64,000 nucleotides of DNA, from the NCBI GenBank assembly GCA_002367105.1, contig DFCS01000011.1, positions 71,168 to 135,167 on the forward strand. The letters run 5' to 3'. The notes under the pieces are model-generated. The model saw only the letters and a program-made list of their open reading frames with translations. It made no database searches and had not been told where the DNA came from. Position numbers and translations under genes: made by a program. Positions within the stretch are counted from its first letter, which is position 1. The number at the start of each line of letters is the position of its first letter. Shown here piece after piece: positions 59,801 to 64,000 of this stretch. Source of the DNA: Hungatella sp. UBA3048. Its GTDB lineage: Bacteria; Bacillota; Clostridia; Lachnospirales; Lachnospiraceae.

Positions 59801-62030
59801 TAGAAATTCCTTTACCATCATAGTTCAACCGCCTGTGTCCGCCATTCTCTAAACCACTGGAATAACCGCTTATACCATGTTCTTTTTTCAGCACATCAAC
59901 TCGGTCTTTTTTCCCAGGAAGAGAAATCAATGCCCGATATATCTTCTGTCTGCCGACCGAAAATCCATGGCCGTTTCTAAGAATTTCATCAATGATTTCT
60001 TGCCTGGATGGTGGTATGGGTGTATTGGGATTCACATAGCGGTCATCTTCTATGAGCATAGCAATATTGGCTGCAACCTGTTCCCATGTCAGGTGAATTT
60101 TAACGCTTTCCTCCAGTTCAAAAACAGTAAGGTGCAGCCCATCATCATAAGTCCGCGCTTTTATTAAAATCCCATCCAGCTCTATTTCTCGACTACCGCC
60201 TCCATAGGTACTGCGGACAAAATCAGCCCGCAGTTCGATAGCCGTTTCTTCCTTGAAATAATTCTGAATGGTTTGCTGGATATAGAGTGACTTGGACTGA
60301 TCCCGCAAGAATACATGGATATATCGGCTGTCGGCAGCTTCAGATAAGTCAATGTCTATTTCTGACTCATCTTCATCCGGTGTGCCCTGCATTTCGTTCA
60401 TTTCATCGGGTATGGAGAAATCGTCAATCATGCTGTCGGCAGAACTAAACGGGTAAGCCCCCATTAAAATGAGTTGATCAATGCGACTCGTAAGCTCCGC
60501 ATAAGTAACAGTAAACTGCTGTCCCTCTGTTTCAAAGGTCAGCCCTTCACTGTCGGCAAGGATATGCAGAAAGTGATCGCCTGTTTTAGTCATATACTCC
60601 GTATCCAGCTTGCCATAATAGGCTTTTAAGATTTTAGCTTTGGTGGTCTGCTTGTGTCCACCTTCGAAGAATTTGTGAATCTCCGATACCCATTCTCTCG
60701 TATCGGGGGTAATATCGTCGGCGCAAAGCACCACATCAATGAGGTCTGAAATTTCTTCTTCATCCAGTGGCTGAACCGTTTGGGATGGTATCGAAGCTGG
60801 AGCCTCCGGCTCGGCTCTCGGCGGTACAACAAAAAAGCCGCCCATAGACGGCTGTTTACCATCTATGGGCGGCTCTGCGGTTTCTGTTATCGGGGCTTCT
60901 GTACCAGTTCGCTGATTACGATTTCCTCCGCTGTGAAGGTTATCATGCTCATGTGACCGGCTCTCTCCAGAGTATCTTCGGTGTCCGGCATCGGCTGGGC
61001 GCCCAGTAATTCCTGTATCAGCCGTTCCTTGCGGTTCTCGACTTCCTCGTCCACTTTCAAAATCATTTCGTTGATTTTGCCCTGTGCCACCAGTTCCGAC
61101 AGGCGGTGCGGGTGGTTCTCCAACATGTAATTCTTCCACAGGCTCCCGAATCTGCCCACCGGTGTCCGGTCGGTTTCCTCGTTCTGCGAGATTTGTAGGT
61201 TGGGATACATCATCCCATCCTCGCCCTGCCGATAAGTGAGGTTCATTAACGGTTCGGTTCTCATAAATTTGGCTCCTTTCGATTTTTATTTGCTGAATTT
61301 CCTGATGGATTTCTTTCAGGATAGGTCTGGCAAGGGATACCGTACAGCTTCCCATTGCCATAAAAAGCTCCAAGCTGTTAAAGTGGCTGATATTCTCAAA
61401 AGCATTCTGCTCAAACAACTCTGTGGAAAGTCCGCATTTCCGAAAGACAGTATAAGCAACGCTGTCGGTGACAAGCTCCATAAATTCCGCTTTTACCGCT
61501 TCCAAAGGAAGCCCATACAATATGTTGCTTTCATCTTGCACCTTAAAATTTTCCATGTACTTCGGCAGAACCTGCCGCACATGCTTCTGTACCAATTTAT
61601 ATAGACACAGTTCTATGCTGGAAGTAGGTGTATGATACTTTTCATGGAACTTCACCAGCAAACCGGGCTTGTATTGATCCTCTAGCTCCCACAGATAGTT
61701 TAACACTTTTTTGAAGCTCTGTGCATCCCCATTCGTGTCCATAAAATCAAACAGGTGCTTGATGCTTGCCGTAGGGTTTACCATGTCGATAACCGCAATG
61801 CCTTTTGCACCCCGGTTAATGTTACGGTTAATCCGCTTGTCATGCCACTCGTCAAAAGTGGCAAGCTGGCTTGCGTCGGGGCGCTGGGCATAAATCAGAA
61901 CGGCGTTATCGAAAGAGCGCTTATAGTACCTTGCCACACAGGACAGCAAACCTTTCCACTCCGCAGGGTTCTTCGTGTATTCCTGCACCGATTCCTTATA
62001 TAAATCAGCAAGAAAGGTTACTTTACTCAA
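53826..62030 (-). CDS. Giant ArdC-like / N6-methylase / SNF2-type helicase protein
   Basis: The product has 2734 residues from TTG 62030 behind GGAGGTGG. The N-terminal 150 residues (SFDNAVLIYAQRPDASQLATFDEW, NRGAKGIAVIDM) resemble ArdC-like polyvalent-protein domains. A methylase domain has LDPALGTGNFFSVLPDS near 1080 and VMVGNVPFNSIKVDD near 1144, a N-[VP]-P-F variant. The helicase domain has MAHEVGAGKTYAAIG near 1788, VDEAHAYKN near 1950, and GSTSKMGTGMNVQ with QRNGRILRQGN near 2280. Such proteins occur on many clostridial ICEs and probably protect or process incoming DNA. Two terminator-like hairpins lie in its coding sequence (60831-60874, 53978-54015). Confidence 0.85.
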   Translation of the reverse strand: MSKVTFLADLYKESVQEYTKNPAEWKGLLSCVARYYKRSFDNAVLIYAQRPDASQLATFDEWHDKRINRNINRGAKGIAVIDMVNPTASIKHLFDFMDTNGDAQSFKKVLNYLWELEDQYKPGLLVKFHEKYHTPTSSIELCLYKLVQKHVRQVLPKYMENFKVQDESNILYGLPLEAVKAEFMELVTDSVAYTVFRKCGLSTELFEQNAFENISHFNSLELFMAMGSCTVSLARPILKEIHQEIQQIKIERSQIYENRTVNEPHLSAGRGWDDVSQPTNLAERGNRPDTGGQIREPVEELHVGEPPAPPVGTGGTGQNQRNDFESGRGSREPQGTADTGITGRPADAGHRRYSGESRSHEHDNLHSGGNRNQRTGTEAPITETAEPPIDGKQPSMGGFFVVPPRAEPEAPASIPSQTVQPLDEEEISDLIDVVLCADDITPDTREWVSEIHKFFEGGHKQTTKAKILKAYYGKLDTEYMTKTGDHFLHILADSEGLTFETEGQQFTVTYAELTSRIDQLILMGAYPFSSADSMIDDFSIPDEMNEMQGTPDEDESEIDIDLSEAADSRYIHVFLRDQSKSLYIQQTIQNYFKEETAIELRADFVRSTYGGGSREIELDGILIKARTYDDGLHLTVFELEESVKIHLTWEQVAANIAMLIEDDRYVNPNTPIPPSRQEIIDEILRNGHGFSVGRQKIYRALISLPGKKDRVDVLKKEHGISGYSSGLENGGHRRLNYDGKGISIDYQHDGVEINEHWTWDRAETRIMELLRQDQFLSEEDKAELEEQGKTLYIPTHENSTQEVPERQLTLFDMTPVAQDSYEDSTDDNNDSVIDGNSEEAPILPFIEGDRIYYHDRVFEIIKFLHDGRTVEIGDIAQLKNLNSLKITERVPLSEIADCKPLKNYYTQGELASMVVEAVQSGDDSEETKAAIHAATLVNQSNDEYSHAIMEDFHARAWGEGLNYRYSPDHHLYDGGQKTKCKNNIEAIRLLKELQTQGRMATAEEQITLARFVGWGGLANALTPDKSGWEKEYAEIKELLTDEEFQAAQKSTLTSYYTEQSVISHIYNGLERMGFRGGNILDPALGTGNFFSVLPDSMNGSKLYGCEIDPIPGHIAKHLYPDADIQVTGFEQTAFSDHFFDVMVGNVPFNSIKVDDPRYNKYNLPIHDYFIAKSLDKVRPGGILALITSKFTMDKANSKMRKYIGGKAELIGAIRLPNNSFKQVAGTEATTDILFLKKREREIVPDEENSPWLSVEQNADGIPLNSYFIDHPEMVLGEMVFDESMFGNEKTTACHPIPGEDLNERLERAISYLDGEYIEATSEYEDEKEMLPESIPADPKVRNFSYGLMDNELYYRENSRMYKQNITGRKAERIRGMLEVTAAIRSLIDFQNSEYADLHELPTMEYEKQLQEHIAHLNHVYDAFVKKQGYLNSYANVMAFSRDANAPLLRSIEAEKKGQKDIWEKTAIFYKATIKPKLMPKTVHSAEEALMVSLNVKGKLDLAYMSWLYQRPDHRKATPDEIIEELGDRIYQDPDDYTGNPHTGWKTADDYLSGYVRDRLTAAILKAEEEPERFSRNVEALKLVQPVPLTPQDISFTLGSTWIPPEIYQQFMYDTFQTAPDNQEGRFGIFLEFSRYSGAYHITSKSVERTSVTVNQSYGTERMNAYDILETTLNLRPVEVKDPVDYIDPATGEEKTKYVLNKKETILAREKQAEIKLAFESWLFADPERGASLTKLYNDRFNNIRPREYNGDDLLLPDMAEGIKLRKHQRDVIAHGLYGDCNLLMAHEVGAGKTYAAIGLGYEMKRLGAIHKPLYAVPNHLVGEWATHYMKMYPNANILVAEKKDFEKKNRRRFVSRIATGEYDAIIMGHSSFELIGLSRERQLAAMEAELEAITDAIAEQKFRDGKDWTLKQMEIFKANLQFRYDRLFKAEKKDNVVNFEELGVDALFVDEAHAYKNNFSYTKMRNVAGITGVSSQRAMDMHQKCQYINELNNGRGVVYLTGTPISNTMAELYVLQKTLQPKALEDRGLLMFDSWASTYGVIESSLEIKPEGSGYQMKNRFAKFHNLPELMNMFLMIADIKTADMLDLPTPKLKTGAVQVIKTEITPEQKRIVMELAERAEKIRNGEVDSSEDNFLKLTLEARLLSTDPRAIDPDLPDDPNTKLNVCARKAAEIYHETAEKRLTQLIFCDQGTPKGDGSFNFYEATKEALIAQGVKSEEIAFIHDARTDVQREQLFEKVRTGEIRILMGSTSKMGTGMNVQNKLIALHHLDVPWRPSDLIQRNGRILRQGNDNPEISIFNYITEQTFDAYLWQILEQKQRYISQIMTGRSTLRSCEDVDSTMLQYAEFKALAVSDPRIKEKMETDNEISRLTVLKSSWQSKRNSLQYDISKRYPNEIAGTEKKIVKMTADLEAYRQNKPAEFQMVVDGRVHDERTKAAEHFMVRARNLGRQTGDTLDMGSYAGFSVSLHRGLMSTVRIVLDGQRSYATDMGESALGNITRIENLAEHIAGDLEVSKGELADLHRQLEAAKLESQKPFHSEEKLAQLQRKKVELDLALEFKDSTDEILEPDEDDTEAPKESNGEESTAVRTQHPPVRFTLEQKLYQKLAVFASPILEGYAYYMKLKSDGFEDLVLEAIGGGEYSIAHYYTQNGDAMRDPEITFTIDKQNLSIHPTSFLQDDIGLFYETAQAKPSMVQDLKDFMSQWFTNIAGQGFEPEKVSVYAAEDKEDNEFDR
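53978..54015 (-). terminator. Terminator-like hairpin in the 3' part of the helicase gene
   Basis: Arms 53985-53995 (CCCTATATCGT) and 54005-54015 pair with one mismatch, 9-base loop, and a T6 run follows on the - strand (53983-53978). Confidence 0.5.
60831..60874 (-). terminator. Perfect terminator-like hairpin in the 5' part of the helicase gene
   Basis: Arms 60836-60848 (AGCCGCCCATAGA) and 60862-60874 pair perfectly over 13 bases; 13-base loop; T6 run on the - strand (60836-60831). It lies about 385 codons into the gene. Confidence 0.65.
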
Positions 62031-63043
62031 GATGCCACCTCCTTATTCTGATTTTCAAAGTACAGGGCCAGAGCCTTATCAATGGTTTCCTCAATTTCCT
62101 TTTGGGTCTGCTGCGGAGTAAAATATTTGGAAATGACAGCAGGCTTGATTTTGACGGGCTGAGGCTTACTGCTTTTTGGTTTGCGGGTTTTCTCGCCGGA
62201 AAGAATTTGTACAACGGCGGTATCGGTCAACTTGCCTGTCTCATAGTAACTATGGAACAGCTCCGCCTTTTTCATATCCACCTTATAGCTATCGGATTCC
62301 ATGAGATCAGCAATTTGTCGTTGCTTTGCCGTGTCCTCCACAAAGGAAAGGTCATATGCGGCAAGAAAAGCAATTTCCCCTGTATCAACCCTTAAAATAA
62401 GAGGGTCAATTAAGTTGGAAATGCGGATATATTTTGCAACCTTATCCCGTGAAAGGCCGTAATCCTGACCGAGTTTTGTGTCCGAACGGGACTTCGTCTG
62501 AACCTCAGACGAAGTTGAATTTTCCTCAGAACCATGCGGGTTTAAGAGCATTTCAATCTCTTCTAAAAGGTCATTTCGTTTGCCCTGTGATTTGAGTGCT
62601 TCATAGTGCTGGGCAAGGCAGTAAGCCCGTTCCGAATGGCTCATGTCGGAGAAAGAGCGCTGGCGCAGATTGGTTTCTGTAACAATTAAAACTGCATCCT
62701 CATAGGTCAGGTTTTCACGGATAATAACGGGGCCTTTAGTCAGCCCCGCAAGTTGAGCGGCATTTTTACGATTGTGTCCGCTTAGAATGATGTATTGTCC
62801 ATCCTCTGTATGCCAAAGGATAATGGGGAGCAGAATACCAAACTGGCGGATGCTCTCCACCATATCCACTAACTGCTGTCCTTCATAGAGTTTAAATCTG
62901 TGATTCGGAAAGGACTCCATAAGGCTGAAATCCATTTCCAAGATACCGCCCTGCACAGGAGCAGGGGCGGTATCTTGCTGCGGTTCAATACTCAGCATTT
63001 CTTCAAAGTCTACGAAACGGGCTTTTGGTTTCGGTGTAGCCAT
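62027..63043 (-). CDS. parB: ParB/RepB-family partition protein
   Basis: The product has 338 residues; ATG 63043 follows AAGGAG. The ParB nuclease-like domain is seen at about 50-120 (ESIRQFGILLPIILW, ILSGHNRKNAAQLAGL) and the helix-turn-helix near 190-215 (KLGQDYGLSRDKVAKYIRISNLI in adjoining parts). The C-terminal basic region (RKPKSSKPQPVKIK) is variable. It acts with ParA to keep the excised ICE in dividing cells. Its start follows the ParA stop by 2 bases. Two perfect hairpins lie in its coding sequence. Confidence 0.9.
   Translation of the reverse strand: MATPKPKARFVDFEEMLSIEPQQDTAPAPVQGGILEMDFSLMESFPNHRFKLYEGQQLVDMVESIRQFGILLPIILWHTEDGQYIILSGHNRKNAAQLAGLTKGPVIIRENLTYEDAVLIVTETNLRQRSFSDMSHSERAYCLAQHYEALKSQGKRNDLLEEIEMLLNPHGSEENSTSSEVQTKSRSDTKLGQDYGLSRDKVAKYIRISNLIDPLILRVDTGEIAFLAAYDLSFVEDTAKQRQIADLMESDSYKVDMKKAELFHSYYETGKLTDTAVVQILSGEKTRKPKSSKPQPVKIKPAVISKYFTPQQTQKEIEETIDKALALYFENQNKEVAS
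62491..62515. repeat. Perfect palindrome inside parB
   Basis: Arms 62491-62501 (ACTTCGTCTGA) and 62505-62515 around a 3-base loop. A ParB-binding centromere site inside or near par genes is a known arrangement, so this is a candidate site. Confidence 0.45.
62940..62976. repeat. Perfect 12-bp inverted repeat near the 5' end of parB
   Basis: Arms 62940-62951 (AAGATACCGCCC) and 62965-62976. No T-run follows on the - strand, so it is not a classical terminator. Confidence 0.45.
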
Positions 63044-63045
63044 AC

Positions 63046-63858
63046 TTATGCGCTCCTTTCCGCCGTTTTTCTGTGTGTCCCTGCAAGCAACTCGTTCGTA
63101 AACTGTTCATAGGCGATTGCCGCAGGATTTTCTGGCCGAAACTCGCAGATAGTCTGATGGTATCCCACTGACTCCGCTACCTTGATGGAACGTGGGATGT
63201 GCGTTTTGAAAATAGGAACTTTATCCGCAAATCCACGGTGAATCATATCGTTCACCTGTGCGGACAGAATGGTGTTGGGAGAATCCATGGTAATCAGAAT
63301 CCCCTCAATACGCAGACTGTGGTTGCTGTTTTTCTTGATAAGCTGATAATGCTTTAAAATCTCTGCAAGTCCCTGTGCTGACAAAAGTTCCGCTTGCGTC
63401 GGGATGATAATACTGTCAGCACACATCATTACATTAATCATAGGCGTACCCATTTGTGGCATACAGTCAATGATAATGTAGTCATAATTATCTTTGATGG
63501 TATCAACATATTGTGACAGGATATGTTCACGGAAATCCACATTGCAAAGATTTCGCTCAAGAGTAAAAAGCTGTGAGTTGGAGGGAATCAGGTCAACACC
63601 ATTGGCTGACTTGAATATGTAGCTCTCCAAGGCAGGCAGTGGCTCGCCCTCCACCAGCTTGCGTAACATAGTGTTGATTGTAACCTCCAGCTTATTGGTG
63701 TTGATCACACCTAAAATAATACTGGAATGCCCCTGACCGTCAAAGTCAATCAGGGCAGTACGGTGTCCTCTTTTGGACAGGAGATAGGCAAGCGTGGTCG
63801 CCGTGGCTGTTTTGCCCACGCCGCCTTTCTCATTGATAGTTGCAATGATTTTTGCCAT
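63046..63858 (-). CDS. parA: ParA-family partition ATPase
   Basis: The product has 270 residues; ATG 63858 follows GAAAGGAG. Walker A with signature lysine is NEKGGVGKTATATTL (9-23), ALIDFDGQGHSS is the A' motif and YDYIIIDCMPQMGTP the Walker B. No N-terminal helix-turn-helix is present, so it is of the small (type Ib/Soj) form. It is the first gene of the par operon, and the upstream region carries direct and inverted repeats. Confidence 0.93.
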   Translation of the reverse strand: MAKIIATINEKGGVGKTATATTLAYLLSKRGHRTALIDFDGQGHSSIILGVINTNKLEVTINTMLRKLVEGEPLPALESYIFKSANGVDLIPSNSQLFTLERNLCNVDFREHILSQYVDTIKDNYDYIIIDCMPQMGTPMINVMMCADSIIIPTQAELLSAQGLAEILKHYQLIKKNSNHSLRIEGILITMDSPNTILSAQVNDMIHRGFADKVPIFKTHIPRSIKVAESVGYHQTICEFRPENPAAIAYEQFTNELLAGTHRKTAERSA

Positions 63859-63891
63859 CGGTGTACTCCTTTCTGGATAAAATAGGGTTGA

Positions 63892-63919
63892 GTAAATCGG
63901 GTAATGGGTAAATCGGGTA
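63892..63919. repeat. Two 12-bp direct repeats upstream of parA
   Basis: GTAAATCGGGTA occurs at 63892-63903 and 63908-63919, 16 bases apart from start to start, 34 bases before the parA start codon. Possible operator or centromere-like iterons. Confidence 0.55.
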
Positions 63920-63926
63920 CAAAAAA

Positions 63927-63985
63927 ATTGGACTAAGATTAGCGAAAACCCTTTGATTAAGCGGGTTTCACTTACTTAGTCCAAT
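63927..63985. promoter_or_regulatory. Nested inverted repeats in the parA control region
   Basis: ATTGGACTAAG (63927-63937) and its reverse complement (63975-63985) are perfect 11-bp arms. Inside them lie AAACCC (63946-63951) and GGGTTT (63963-63968). The structure is suited to a regulatory site for the par operon; no promoter could be fixed with confidence. Confidence 0.5.
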
Positions 63986-64000
63986 TATAACAGAGTCACC

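Larger units (their letters stand above)
6381..64000 (-). mobile_element. Large ICE with T4SS, Tad pilus, relaxase and ParAB (both ends outside window or unseen)
   Basis: A nearly continuous - strand array contains relaxase, VirD4, VirB4, VirB6-like, PrgI, VirB2-like pilin, C39 peptidase, TOPRIM protein, SpoVG, ParA/ParB and a giant methylase/helicase, together the signature of a Gram-positive integrative conjugative element. A Tad pilus assembly set lies within the same array. No ICE integrase or direct-repeat attachment site was recognised, so exact limits are unknown. The inserted serine-recombinase element lies at its left side in this window. Confidence 0.85.

Overview
The window looks like accessory DNA of a gut-type Clostridia (Bacillota): TTG and GTG starts behind strong GGAGG sites, SpoVG, PrgI/VirD4 conjugation genes, TnpX-type large serine recombinases and DUF3991/DUF3846/DUF4314/DUF5688-type families, with moderate GC. 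No rRNA, tRNA, CRISPR array or ordinary housekeeping gene was seen. Almost all of it is two mobile elements, one inserted in the other.

Region 1 (1 to about 6380, + strand) is the right-hand part of a smaller integrative element: the 3' part of an FtsX-type ABC permease, two region-4-only sigma-like genes, a GC-rich non-coding segment full of inverted repeats, a TnpW-like gene and a large serine recombinase. It ends in a 17-bp palindrome that lies inside a phosphotransferase gene on the - strand, cutting off the 3' half of that gene. The phosphotransferase keeps a complete attenuation leader (promoter, 21-residue leader peptide, competing stem arms, terminator), as in genes induced by ribosome-targeting drugs.

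Region 2 (about 6380 to 64000, nearly all - strand) is most of a large integrative conjugative element (ICE). Read in its direction of transcription, right to left, it holds: ParA and ParB; a 2734-residue methylase/helicase protein; a run of accessory proteins with a 1353-residue repeat-rich surface protein, a DUF4314/DUF3846 gene broken by a frameshift, a TOPRIM protein and a HipA-like protein; an array of hairpins beside a ribbon-helix-helix gene (oriT candidate); a MobP-type relaxase; the VirD4 coupling protein, a VirB2-like pilin, VirB6-like protein and PrgI; three DNA methyltransferases; and a Tad/Flp pilus assembly set (prepilin peptidase, CpaB, CpaE-like ATPase, CpaF, TadB, TadC, TadE-like proteins). 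The Tad set sits between the T4SS genes and the split VirB4 and C39 peptidase genes. Small + strand or foreign cassettes (two VOC proteins, ASCH plus DUF5131, a MerR/TipAS-like regulator, an XRE regulator) interrupt the array.

The most unusual points are: a Tad pilus system interleaved with a Gram-positive conjugation machine; several perfect intrinsic-terminator structures inside long coding sequences and between co-directional genes, hinting at processive antitermination; the same C-terminal ending (-ER-COOH after acidic residues) on seven otherwise unrelated ICE proteins; a cytosine methyltransferase with about six target-recognition-like repeats; and the leader-attenuated phosphotransferase cut by the inserted element. 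Function assignments come from motifs read by eye; no database search was possible. The ICE integrase and both outer ends of the ICE, and the left end of the inserted element, lie outside the window or were not recognised.
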